This document shows positions 45,854 to 54,252 of a stretch of DNA of 64,000 nt, in pieces. Position numbers and translations under genes: made by a program. The DNA is taken from contig NZ_JAUSVK010000001.1 of NCBI RefSeq assembly GCF_030814655.1, forward strand, positions 5,091,001 through 5,155,000. Reading direction: 5' to 3'. The stretch is from Labrys monachus (GTDB taxonomy: Bacteria > Pseudomonadota > Alphaproteobacteria > Rhizobiales > Labraceae). Positions within the stretch are counted from its first letter, which is position 1. The number at the start of each line of letters is the position of its first letter. The notes beneath the pieces were generated by a model. It saw only the letters and a list, made by a program, of their open reading frames with translations. It made no database searches and was not told the origin of the DNA.

Positions 45854-46158
45854 CGATCAAGAATCCGGATTCACTTGATTTTCATGCATGCAAGATGGGT
45901 GCCACATGAATTTTCACGGCTCGGAGCTATGCTCTCGGCCGGCCGCACGACGCGGAAGCCTAATTCGGTGGCGCCGGATACGAAAAACGGCATGGATGTG
46001 CATGATTTTTATGCATGTTCCGCTCGCCTTGTCGCCGAGCTTCGCTCCCATGCCGAATAATCAAGTTAGTGCGTGATTGGCATGTAGCTTGCATTAAAGT
46101 CACCTGCATATCGCTCGCACGCCCTCACCGCTTTCAGATTCGACCACAGGAGACGGAA
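45854..46158. promoter_or_regulatory. Divergent control region with a 15-base direct repeat
   Basis: TGATTTTCATGCATG (45877-45891) and TGATTTTTATGCATG (46003-46017) are direct repeats differing at one base, 126 bases apart; one lies near each divergent gene. Read on the other strand each contains CATGCATGAAAATCA or CATGCATAAAAATCA, and the first continues to CTTGCATG, which also occurs upstream of the XRE/cupin gene. These are good candidates for that regulator's sites, giving repression or activation of both arms of the importer. Confidence 0.5.
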
Positions 46159-47787
46159 TTGGTACGCCCCGCTCAAAAAGCAGCCGGCTTTCTCCGGCCC
46201 GCACTTCAGGCCACGCTGATCAGCCTCGCCGCTACGGCCGCCTTTCCGGCGCTGGCGAAGAGTCCCGACAACACCCTCGTCGTCGTGACCGAGGAGGGTC
46301 CCGCCACGCTGGACATCCATGGCGGCACCGCCAACGTCCCGACCCACGAGGTCTCCTGGAACGTCTATGACCGGCTGATCACGCATCCGAGAATCAAGCT
46401 GCCCGACGGCACCTTCTCCTACGATTACACGCGGTTCGCGCCGGAACTCGCGGAAAGCTGGGATCTCGCCGCCGACAACAGCAGCGTCACCTTCCATCTC
46501 CGCAAGGACGCCACATTTCACGACGGCAAGCCGGTCACCGCCAAGGACGTGAAATGGTCCCTCGATCGCGCCATCGCGGCCGGCGGCTTTCCCGCCATCC
46601 AGATGGGGGCGAGCCAGATGACCTCGCCCGACCAGTTCGTCGTCGTCGACGACTACACGATCAAGGTCGACTTCCCCAAGCCCAACAAGCTCGTCCTGGC
46701 CAATCTCGCCGTCCCGGTGGCCCAGATCGTGAATTCGGAGCTGGCCAGGCAGCACGCGACCGCGGCGGATCCGTGGGCCATGGCGTGGGTCGGAAAGAAC
46801 GACGCGGGTGGCGGCGCCTATGAGGTGGCGAAATGGAAGCCGGGCAGCGAGATCGACTTCAAGCGCTTCGACCAATGGAAGTCCGGGCCGCTTCCGGCCT
46901 TCGAGAAGATCGTCGAACGGCAGATCGCCTCGGCCGGCACGCGCCGGGCGCTGCTTGAAAAGGGCGATGCGGACCTTTCCTTCAACCTGCCGCCGAAGGA
47001 TTTCTCGGAACTCGTCAAGGAAGGCAGACTGAAGGTGATCGGCACGCCCGTCGACAGCGAGCTCCTCTATGTCGACATGAACGTGACGCAGAAGCCCTTC
47101 GACAACCCGAAGGTCCGCCAGGCCATCGCCTATGCGATCCCGTATGGCGACATCATGAGCAACGCGCTCTACGGCCGCGGCACCGTCATGTCGGGCGGGT
47201 CGAAGCAGGTGACGACGACCGCCTGGCCGCAGCCGTCGCCCTATGTGACCGATATCGGGAAGGCCAAGGCGCTGCTCGCGGAGGCAGGCTATCCGGACGG
47301 CTTCAAGACGACGATCTCCTACGACGTCAGCACCGCATCCACGCGCGAGCCGATCGCCCTGCTCATTCAGGACAGCCTCAAGAAGATCGGCGTCGATGTG
47401 AGCATCGAGAAGGTGCCGGGCGCCGACTGGTATACCAGGCTCGGCCAGAAGAAGATGCCGTTCCTCATCATGAGCTTCAAGGCATGGCTCAACTATCCCG
47501 ATTATTATTTCTACTGGACGTATGACGGCATCAACAATTCAGTCTTCAACGACATGAACTACGTCAACCCCGACATGGATGCCCTCATCGAGAAGGCTCG
47601 CTTCGAGACCGACAAGGCCGCCTATGACGCGGAGGTCAAGGGCTTCATCCAGAAGGCCTTCGACGACGTTCCGCGCATCCCGCTCGCCCAGGACTACCGC
47701 GACGTCGCCATGCAGCCGGCCATCGAAGGCTATACCTACTGGTTCCACCTGACCCTCGATTACCGCACGCTGTCTCGCAAGAAATAG
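46159..47787 (+). CDS. Periplasmic peptide-binding protein (family 5)
   Basis: This 542-residue protein begins at a TTG with AGGAG six bases upstream (46148-46152). That start gives a clean signal peptide (VRPAQKAAGFLRPALQATL, then a hydrophobic stretch ending in PALAKS). The family-5 binding fold follows, with FAPELAESWDLAADNSSV, KDVKWSLDRAI and VRQAIAYAIPYGDIM. An open frame extends upstream of the TTG but would bury the signal sequence. It serves the divergent DppB/C/D/F-type importer; a hairpin follows it before the amidase gene. Confidence 0.87.
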   Translation: MVRPAQKAAGFLRPALQATLISLAATAAFPALAKSPDNTLVVVTEEGPATLDIHGGTANVPTHEVSWNVYDRLITHPRIKLPDGTFSYDYTRFAPELAESWDLAADNSSVTFHLRKDATFHDGKPVTAKDVKWSLDRAIAAGGFPAIQMGASQMTSPDQFVVVDDYTIKVDFPKPNKLVLANLAVPVAQIVNSELARQHATAADPWAMAWVGKNDAGGGAYEVAKWKPGSEIDFKRFDQWKSGPLPAFEKIVERQIASAGTRRALLEKGDADLSFNLPPKDFSELVKEGRLKVIGTPVDSELLYVDMNVTQKPFDNPKVRQAIAYAIPYGDIMSNALYGRGTVMSGGSKQVTTTAWPQPSPYVTDIGKAKALLAEAGYPDGFKTTISYDVSTASTREPIALLIQDSLKKIGVDVSIEKVPGADWYTRLGQKKMPFLIMSFKAWLNYPDYYFYWTYDGINNSVFNDMNYVNPDMDALIEKARFETDKAAYDAEVKGFIQKAFDDVPRIPLAQDYRDVAMQPAIEGYTYWFHLTLDYRTLSRKK

Positions 47788-47791
47788 GACA

Positions 47792-47821
47792 AAGCCGCCG
47801 CGGCGCCGGCCGTGGCGGCTT
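47792..47821 (+). terminator. Strong hairpin between the peptide-binding and amidase genes
   Basis: Thirteen pairs (AAGCCGCCGCGGC with GCCGTGGCGGCTT, one G-U) close a GCCG loop. Only TCC follows, so it is more likely a partial terminator or mRNA stabiliser than a full stop. This is the same arrangement as after the sugar-binding gene at 12985: a binding protein gene, a GC hairpin, then a downstream enzyme gene. Confidence 0.55.
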
Positions 47822-47847
47822 CCTGATCTCATTCCCGCCGAGGCATC

Positions 47848-49287
47848 ATGCTGACCACAGCCGAACTTGCGTCGCTCGACGCACGGACGATCGCGACCGA
47901 CGTCGCCGCACGGCGTCGCTCACCCGTCGAGGTGACCGAAGCCTCGCTCGCGGCAATCGAGGCCCTCAATCCGAGATTCCATGCCTTCGTCACCATCGCC
48001 GCCGACGAGGCCCTGGCGACGGCGAGGGCGATGGAGACGGCGATCATGCAGGGTGAGCGGGCCGGGCCGCTCGCCGGCGTGCCCGTCCCGGTCAAGGATC
48101 TCGTGCTGACGCGCGGCATGCGAACCGCATTCGGCTCGCGGCTCTACGAGCACTTCATCCCCGACGCGGACGATATCGTCGTCGAACGGCTGCGGGCCGC
48201 CGGCGCGATCATCATCGGCAAGACCAATGTCTCGGAATTCGGCTTCGGCGGATTCGGGCACAATCCCCTGTTCCCGACCACGCGCAACCCGTGGAATCCG
48301 GCCCTGACATCGGGCGGTTCGAGCGCCGGGTCCGCCGTTGCCGTCGCAACCGGCATCGCGCCGATGGCCGTCGGCAGCGATGGCGGCGGCTCCGTCCGAT
48401 TGCCCGCGGCCTTCAACGGTCTCTTCGGCATGAAGGCGTCGATGGGCCGGGTGCCGCTCTGGCCCGGCTGCCGCGACGAGGGCTTGCCGGGCGTTTCCGG
48501 ATGGGAAACGATCGAGCATATCGGCCCCATCACCCGGACCGTGGCGGATGCCGCCCTGATGCTCTCGGTCATCGCCGGCCCCGATCCCCGGGACCGCCAT
48601 TCGATACCCGGCGGCGACGTCGACTGGGCATTGCCGGCGCCCGGCCGGCATCTCGGCCTGCGCATCGCCTATTGCGCCGATTGGGGCGGGCGGCCTCTCG
48701 ACCGCGAAGTCCGCGACATCTGCGCAAGAGCGGCACGGGCGTTCGCCGACGATCTCGGCTGCACGGTCGAAGAGAAGCCGCCGCCGTTCGGATGGGAGAT
48801 CGAAACGTTCCGGGCCGTCGTGGCGATGGATACCGACCTCGAAGGCCTGAGGAGGCTCCGGGCGGAACAGGGCAACCCGGCCCTGTCGGCCGGGCTCGCC
48901 CGCCTGCTGGGCGCGGCCTGGACGGCGGAGGCGTTCATCGCCGCCAATTTTCGCCGTAAGGCTGCGGCCAATGCCATGGCGCGCTTCATGGCCGGATATG
49001 ACCTGCTCCTCACGCCCACCGTATCGACCCTGCCCTTCCCGATCGATCGCGACGGTCCGGGCGAGATCGACGGAAGGCCGGTCGATGACGATGCGTGGAC
49101 GCCGACAGCCTTCCCCGCGAACCTGACCGGCCAGCCCGCCGCCAGCGTGCCGGCGGGCTGGTCCCGACAGGCCCTTCCCGTCGGGCTGCAGATCATGGGA
49201 CGTCACCTGGACGACGCAACGGTCCTGAAGGCCGCGGCTGCGTTCGAAGCGGTCAGGCCCTGGAAGGATATCCGGCCGCCGATCTGA
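47848..49287 (+). CDS. Amidase (amidase signature family)
   Basis: This 479-residue amide hydrolase shows the complete Ser-cisSer-Lys triad: K83 in PVPVKDLVL, Ser158 in TSGGSSAGSAVAVATG and Ser182 in GSDGGGSVRLPA. The family includes GatA, nicotinamidases and peptide or aryl-amide amidases. No GatB/GatC neighbours exist, so a catabolic role is likely. It follows the peptide-binding gene and may hydrolyse the imported amide. Confidence 0.9.
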   Translation: MLTTAELASLDARTIATDVAARRRSPVEVTEASLAAIEALNPRFHAFVTIAADEALATARAMETAIMQGERAGPLAGVPVPVKDLVLTRGMRTAFGSRLYEHFIPDADDIVVERLRAAGAIIIGKTNVSEFGFGGFGHNPLFPTTRNPWNPALTSGGSSAGSAVAVATGIAPMAVGSDGGGSVRLPAAFNGLFGMKASMGRVPLWPGCRDEGLPGVSGWETIEHIGPITRTVADAALMLSVIAGPDPRDRHSIPGGDVDWALPAPGRHLGLRIAYCADWGGRPLDREVRDICARAARAFADDLGCTVEEKPPPFGWEIETFRAVVAMDTDLEGLRRLRAEQGNPALSAGLARLLGAAWTAEAFIAANFRRKAAANAMARFMAGYDLLLTPTVSTLPFPIDRDGPGEIDGRPVDDDAWTPTAFPANLTGQPAASVPAGWSRQALPVGLQIMGRHLDDATVLKAAAAFEAVRPWKDIRPPI

Positions 49288-49368
49288 CCGGCCGGGACGA
49301 CCGCATGCTGCTGGGTCGCCGGTCTCGTCCCCTCCTGCCGCCGCCGAAATGTTCTCCGCACACCCCGC

Positions 49369-49414
49369 TTGCAAATCGGAACGACGTTCCGTATTAAATC
49401 GGAACATAGTTCCG
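49369..49414 (+). promoter_or_regulatory. Promoter with twin 15-bp palindromic operators
   Basis: A -35 box TTGCAA (49369-49374) and a -10 box TATTAA (49392-49397) are 17 bases apart. The spacer is exactly filled by CGGAACGACGTTCCG (49377-49391). A second copy, CGGAACATAGTTCCG (49400-49414), covers the expected start site. Both have the form CGGAAC-N3-GTTCCG with centres 23 bases apart. A dimeric repressor binding both would block polymerase. The leader to the aldo/keto reductase is about 130 bases. Confidence 0.75.
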
Positions 49415-49536
49415 CTTTGGCGTCACAGCAGCAGGGCCATGCGGCATCGGCCTATCGCTGCAATACTCTTGAAGGGACGCAGCAATTTTCCGGTCCATCC
49501 GTCGGATGGGCCCGAAAATTCTGCTGAGGAGAGACC

Positions 49537-50568
49537 ATGCAGTATCGCGCATTGGGCCGGACAGGCATCAAGGTCAGCCCCTATTGCCTGGGCGCCATGA
49601 TGTTCGGCGGGATCGGCAACCCGGATCACGACGAGTGCATCCGCATCATCCACAAGGCTCTGGACTTCGGCATCAACTTCATCGACACGGCCGACCGGTA
49701 CAGCGCCGGCGAGTCCGAAGAGATCGTCGGCAAGGCGCTCAAGGGGCGTCGCGACAAGATCGTGCTCGCGACCAAGATATCCGGGCCGATGGGCGAGGAT
49801 CCGAACCAGCAGGGTACGTCGCGGCGCTGGATCATGCAGGAAGTGGACAACTCGCTGCGCCGCCTGCAGACGGACTGCATCGACCTCTACCAGATCCATC
49901 GGCCGGCGCCGGACACCGACATCGAAGAGACCTTGTCGGCGCTCACCGATCTCATGCGTGCGGGCAAGGTTCGAGCGATCGGCTCCTCGACCTTCCCGGT
50001 GTCGGAGATCGTCGAAGCGCAGTGGTCCGCCGAGCGGCGCGGGCTCGCGCGTTTCCGGACCGAGCAGCCGCCCTACTCGATCCTCGATCGCGGCATCGAA
50101 TTCGACATGCTGCCCACCTGCGAGCGCTACGGCATGGGCGTCCTGGTCTGGAGCCCGCTGTCGAAGGGGATGCTCACCGGCCGCTACCGCAAGGGGCAGC
50201 CGCTGCCCGACAGCCTGCGCGTGAGATACATGCCCCGGCAGATGTCCGATGCGCGCAGCCTGGAGGCGGTCGAGCAGCTCATCCCGGTGGCGGAAGAGGC
50301 GGGCGTGTCGCTCACCCATATGGCGATGGCTTTCGTGATGGCCCACCCGGGCGTCACCTCGGCCATTCTCGGGCCGCGCACGATGCAGCATCTCGACGAT
50401 CTGCTCGCCGGCGCCGAGGTCCGCCTCGGCGACGACGTGCTGGACCGGATCGATGAGATCGTCCCGCCCGGAACCGATGCCGGATTGAACGAGGCCGCCT
50501 ATCGTCCGCCCGCGATCCTGAAGAGCGATCTGCGCCGTCGGCCAGCCGGCGCCCGCGCCGCGGCATGA
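49537..50568 (+). CDS. Aldo/keto reductase
   Basis: The 343-residue NADPH-dependent TIM-barrel reductase has the tetrad residues visible: Asp and Tyr in FIDTADRYSAGESEE, Lys in LATKIS and His in YQIHRPAPD. The C-terminal ILGPRTMQHLDDLL is the usual cofactor-binding stretch. GAGGAGAG precedes the ATG. It sits behind a promoter with two strong palindromes, so it is tightly regulated, perhaps by a small aldehyde or electrophile-sensing repressor that is not recognisable nearby. An SDR follows. Confidence 0.9.
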   Translation: MQYRALGRTGIKVSPYCLGAMMFGGIGNPDHDECIRIIHKALDFGINFIDTADRYSAGESEEIVGKALKGRRDKIVLATKISGPMGEDPNQQGTSRRWIMQEVDNSLRRLQTDCIDLYQIHRPAPDTDIEETLSALTDLMRAGKVRAIGSSTFPVSEIVEAQWSAERRGLARFRTEQPPYSILDRGIEFDMLPTCERYGMGVLVWSPLSKGMLTGRYRKGQPLPDSLRVRYMPRQMSDARSLEAVEQLIPVAEEAGVSLTHMAMAFVMAHPGVTSAILGPRTMQHLDDLLAGAEVRLGDDVLDRIDEIVPPGTDAGLNEAAYRPPAILKSDLRRRPAGARAAA

Positions 50569-50644
50569 TCCCGAAGGCCGGCGCCCGGAGCCACGCGAGT
50601 GGCGAGATTGCCGGGCGGACAATACCCATTCGAAGGAGATGACG

Positions 50645-51403
50645 ATGCAGGACAAACCCGTCGCCCTGGTCACCGGGGCCAATCAGGGGATCGGCCTCCA
50701 GATCGCGAAGGATCTCGTGGCCCATGGCTTCACCGTGCTGGTGGGGTCGCGCAATCTCGAGCGCGGCGTGGCTGCGGCCGGGGAGGTCGGCCCGGACGCC
50801 CATGCGCTCCAGCTCGACGTGACGGATGCGGCCTCGATCGCCGCAGCGGCGGAGCGGGTCCGCAGCGCGTTCGGGCGCCTCGACGTGCTCATCCAGAACG
50901 CGGCGATCTCGAACACCAGCAAGCGGCCCGGCCAGACCGTCGAGGACTATGCGAGGACGACGCGTCCGAGCAACGTGTCGCTCGATGAAATGCGCGCGGT
51001 GTGGGAGACCAACGTGTTCGGTGTCCTCGCCGTCTACCAGGCGATGCTGCCGCTGCTGCGCCAGACGCCGGGTGCCCGCATCGTCAACGTGTCGAGCGGC
51101 GTCGGCTCGCTGACGACGAATTCGGACCCCGCCTTCGCCTACCGCTCCATCTTCGGCCCGGTCTATCCCGCGTCCAAGACGGCGCTCAACGCCTTGACGG
51201 TCGCCATGGCGATCGAGCTGGAGCCGGAGGGGATCAGGGTCAACGCCGTCTCCCCGGGATTCACCCGGACGAACCTCAACGGCTATGCCGGCACCGAGAC
51301 CGTCGAGGAGGGGGCCCGCGAGGCGGTGCGCGTCGCGCTGCTGGGCAAGGACGGTCCGACGGGGACGTTCACGCGCTGGGAAAACAGCACGATTGCCTGG
51401 TGA
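50645..51403 (+). CDS. Short-chain dehydrogenase/reductase
   Basis: This is a 252-residue SDR. It has TGANQGIGLQIAKDL, QNAAISN, the catalytic Ser in VNVSSGVGSL and YPASK. AAGGAG lies seven bases before the chosen ATG; another ATG two codons earlier is less well spaced. The sequence resembles NADPH-dependent carbonyl reductases with a slightly long insertion before the catalytic Tyr. It is co-directional with the aldo/keto reductase and is likely part of the same response. Confidence 0.88.
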   Translation: MQDKPVALVTGANQGIGLQIAKDLVAHGFTVLVGSRNLERGVAAAGEVGPDAHALQLDVTDAASIAAAAERVRSAFGRLDVLIQNAAISNTSKRPGQTVEDYARTTRPSNVSLDEMRAVWETNVFGVLAVYQAMLPLLRQTPGARIVNVSSGVGSLTTNSDPAFAYRSIFGPVYPASKTALNALTVAMAIELEPEGIRVNAVSPGFTRTNLNGYAGTETVEEGAREAVRVALLGKDGPTGTFTRWENSTIAW

Positions 51404-51436
51404 TGCGGGACGTTCGCCCTGCGGCTTCTCCCAACG

Positions 51437-52372
51437 TCACCTCGGGGGATAGGCCGTCCGGCAGACCGACATCACCATGTTCCGCAGCCAGCGATGTGCC
51501 GGGTCGGCATCCATGCGGGGATGCCACATCGCCGATATCCTGAACGACGGCAGGGGAAGCGGAGGCTCGAAGCTCGCAAGACCGGACATGGCCGGGTGGT
51601 CGTTCGCCATGGCATTGCCGAGGCAGGATCGGGGTACGAGCGCAACGAGGTCCGATTGGCGGGCGATCCGCATCGCATCGGGATAGCCGGGTACGATGAC
51701 CATGACCGCCCGCCTGAGGCCGAGCGTCGCCAGGGCGCCGTCGATCGGCTCGACGACATCTCCCTCCCGCGATGCCACGACATGTCTGCAGGCGGCATAG
51801 CGCTCGGGCGTAACGCCTTCGCCGGCCAGAAGCGGATGCCCGACACGGGCCACGCCGACGCGTCTGTCATGGAACAGGAACTGGGTGCGTATCTCGGGCG
51901 CGGACGTCCCGAGCAGGCCGATTTCGAGATCGACCAGACCTTCGCGAAGCGGACGCGCGTCCTTGTCGGGCTTGGGCGCGAACCGCAGGCGGACGCCCGG
52001 CGCCGCTTGCGCCACGGCGGTGACGACCGGGCCTGACAGGAATTCCAGAAACGCCTCGCTGACGCGGATGGTGAACGTCATTTCGAGCGCTGCCGCGTCC
52101 ACCTGCGTGTTGTGCGGCCGGAGAACCGCGCGCGCCTCCCGGCTGAGTTCATGGACGCGATCGCGCAATTCGGCGGCGCGCGGCGTGGGCACGAGCCCGC
52201 GCCCGGCCCGCACCAGCAGGGGGTCTCCGATTGCCGACCGAAGCCGCGCGAGCGTCCGGCTCATGGCGGAGGCGCTCAAGCCGAGACGGCGGGCCGCGCC
52301 GGTGACGCTGCCTTCGGCGAGCAATATGTCCAGCGCGAGGAGGAGGTTCAGGTCCACATCCGAATTGTGCAT
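51437..52372 (-). CDS. LysR-family transcriptional regulator
   Basis: This 311-residue regulator has a winged helix (LLLALDILLAEGSVTGAARRL, then LSASAMSRTLARLRSAIG, with the PLLVRAGRGLVPTPRA wing) of the NodD/PcpR-like LysR branch, then an effector domain. It is divergent from the SDR and amidohydrolase genes at 52506-54222 and converges on the preceding SDR. It is the natural regulator of the rightward pair. Confidence 0.88.
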   Translation of the reverse strand: MHNSDVDLNLLLALDILLAEGSVTGAARRLGLSASAMSRTLARLRSAIGDPLLVRAGRGLVPTPRAAELRDRVHELSREARAVLRPHNTQVDAAALEMTFTIRVSEAFLEFLSGPVVTAVAQAAPGVRLRFAPKPDKDARPLREGLVDLEIGLLGTSAPEIRTQFLFHDRRVGVARVGHPLLAGEGVTPERYAACRHVVASREGDVVEPIDGALATLGLRRAVMVIVPGYPDAMRIARQSDLVALVPRSCLGNAMANDHPAMSGLASFEPPLPLPSFRISAMWHPRMDADPAHRWLRNMVMSVCRTAYPPR

Positions 52373-52381
52373 GGACCGACC

Positions 52382-52408
52382 CTATGCCATCCGCGCCGTC
52401 TGACATAG
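52382..52408. promoter_or_regulatory. Weak dyad between the LysR gene and the divergent SDR gene
   Basis: CTATG (52382-52386) and CATAG (52404-52408) form a short inverted repeat with 17 bases between, in the 133-base divergent gap. Spacing and position would suit a LysR-type site, but five-base arms could occur by chance. Confidence 0.25.
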
Positions 52409-52505
52409 CGTCTGATGCAAGGATATCTTGACCTCGATGCGTCTGGCGCCTTTCGCCCGGCCGGTCATAATCCCGAACACCCTAGCCCGCGAAAGAGATC
52501 GACCC

Positions 52506-53222
52506 ATGCCGGCAAGCGTTTCGACTGCACCCTCCCCTACAATCCTGCTCATCGGCGCATCCCGCGGTCTCGGCCACGCGATGGCTGCCGAATTCCTGAA
52601 CAAGGGATGGAACGTCCTCGGCACGGTCCGAGGCGGCGGAAGCCGAACCAGGCTGCACGACCTCGCGGACGACAATGAAGGCCGGGTCGAGATCGAGATC
52701 CTGGACATCTGCGAGCCCGATCAGGTCGCGGCGTTGCGCGACCGGCTGTCGGGCAGGATATTCGATATGCTGTTCGTCAATGCGGGCGTGACCAACAACC
52801 CGGCCGAAACGATCGCGGATGTGACGACCGACGAGTTCATAAGAATCATGGTCACCAATGCGCTGAGCCCGATGCGCGTCATCGAGAGCCTGGAGCGATA
52901 CGTCCCTGCGACGGGGCTGATCGGCGTGATGTCGTCCGGACAGGGCAGCATCGCCAACAACGAGACCGGCCAGCGCGAGGTCTACCGCGGCAGCAAGGCG
53001 GCCCTGAACATGTTCATGCGCAGTTTCGCCGCCCGTCACGCCGGAACATCGCGGGCCATGGCGATTATGGCCCCCGGCTGGGTCCGGACCGACATGGGGG
53101 GACCGGACGCAAGGCTGAGCATCGAGGAAAGCATCCCGAGTCTGGTGAACGTTCTCCTGTCGAAGCGGGAAAGGCCGGGCCTGGAATATCTCGATTATCT
53201 CGGCCGCACCGTGCCCTGGTGA
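52506..53222 (+). CDS. Short-chain dehydrogenase/reductase (C-factor-like)
   Basis: The 238-residue SDR has IGASRGLGHAMAAEF at the cofactor site, VNAGVTNN, and the catalytic Ser/Tyr/Lys in MSSGQGSIA and YRGSKAALN. It is in the C-factor/sepiapterin reductase-like group. Its stop is 13 bases before the amidohydrolase start, so they form an operon, probably controlled by the divergent LysR protein. Confidence 0.85.
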   Translation: MPASVSTAPSPTILLIGASRGLGHAMAAEFLNKGWNVLGTVRGGGSRTRLHDLADDNEGRVEIEILDICEPDQVAALRDRLSGRIFDMLFVNAGVTNNPAETIADVTTDEFIRIMVTNALSPMRVIESLERYVPATGLIGVMSSGQGSIANNETGQREVYRGSKAALNMFMRSFAARHAGTSRAMAIMAPGWVRTDMGGPDARLSIEESIPSLVNVLLSKRERPGLEYLDYLGRTVPW

Positions 53223-53235
53223 GAGCGTGATCGTG

Positions 53236-54222
53236 ATGAAGCTGATCGGTATCGAAGAGCATTTTCTCACGGCTGAGATTCGCGACGCCTGGCATGCGAT
53301 CGGCCTGGACGCGTCGGACCCGAGCGTCGCTTTTCATTCCGGCACGCTGGAGCGGCGTCTCCTCGACCTCGCCGAGCAACGCCTCGCCCTCATGGATGAG
53401 AGCGGGGTGGACGTTCAGGTCCTGTCTCTCACCACGCCGGCGCTCCACGACCTCGGACCGCAAGCCGTCGATCTGGCGCGGCGCGTCAACGATGCCGTCG
53501 CGGAGGCCGTCGCGAGACATCCCGATCGCTTCCAGGCGCTGGCGACGCTGCCGGTGGCGATGCCCGACGAAGCCGCGCTCGAACTCCAGCGCTGCATCAC
53601 GGCGCTCGGCTTCAAGGGGACGATGCTGTGCGGGCGGGTCGGCACCCGCAACCTGGACCATCCCGACCTCCTGCCCGTTTTGCGCAGCGCGGCTTGCCTG
53701 AATGCGCCGATCCTGCTTCATCCCCGGGTGCCGGAGATGGCGGTGAGAACGGCGTATTATTCGGGCTTCAGCCCGCAGGTCGACGCCGCCTTCGCCACCT
53801 ATGGGCTTGGCTGGCACTATGACGCGGGCGTGCAGTTTCTGCGTCTGGTCCTGGCCGGCACCTTCGACCGCATGCCGGGCCTTCAGGTGATCCTCGGCCA
53901 TTGGGGCGAACTGGTGCTGTTCTATGCCGAACGCCTCGCCGCGCTGGACCGGGTGGCCGGCCTCGCTCATCCCATCGCCACCTATCTGCGCAGGAACCTC
54001 TACGTCACGGCCAGCGGCATGTTCCTTCCCCACTATCTGGAACGGGCGCTGGCGACGGTCGGCGCCGATCGCCTGCTCTTTTCCACCGACTTCCCCTATC
54101 AATACCGGACCGGCCGCGACGCCCGGCGCTTCCTGGAGAATTGCGGCCTCGGCGAGGCGGCGAAAGCCGGCTTTGCCCATGGCAACTGGATGCGGCTGAT
54201 TTCCGACCAAATTCGCGCTTGA
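53236..54222 (+). CDS. Amidohydrolase of the ACMSD / gamma-resorcylate decarboxylase group
   Basis: The 328-residue metal-dependent TIM-barrel has the N-terminal metal motif IGIEEHF (Glu8, His9), His in ILLHPRVPEM, the GHWGE motif after strand 6 and the catalytic Asp of LFSTDFPYQY. This pattern matches decarboxylases and hydrolases that act on aromatic acids or their ring-cleavage products. Paired with an SDR, it suggests a small aromatic or cyclic acid pathway. A GTG nine bases upstream could also start it. Confidence 0.88.
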   Translation: MKLIGIEEHFLTAEIRDAWHAIGLDASDPSVAFHSGTLERRLLDLAEQRLALMDESGVDVQVLSLTTPALHDLGPQAVDLARRVNDAVAEAVARHPDRFQALATLPVAMPDEAALELQRCITALGFKGTMLCGRVGTRNLDHPDLLPVLRSAACLNAPILLHPRVPEMAVRTAYYSGFSPQVDAAFATYGLGWHYDAGVQFLRLVLAGTFDRMPGLQVILGHWGELVLFYAERLAALDRVAGLAHPIATYLRRNLYVTASGMFLPHYLERALATVGADRLLFSTDFPYQYRTGRDARRFLENCGLGEAAKAGFAHGNWMRLISDQIRA

Positions 54223-54252
54223 GCGCGTCGGCCTGCCCGATATCGCGCTCCC

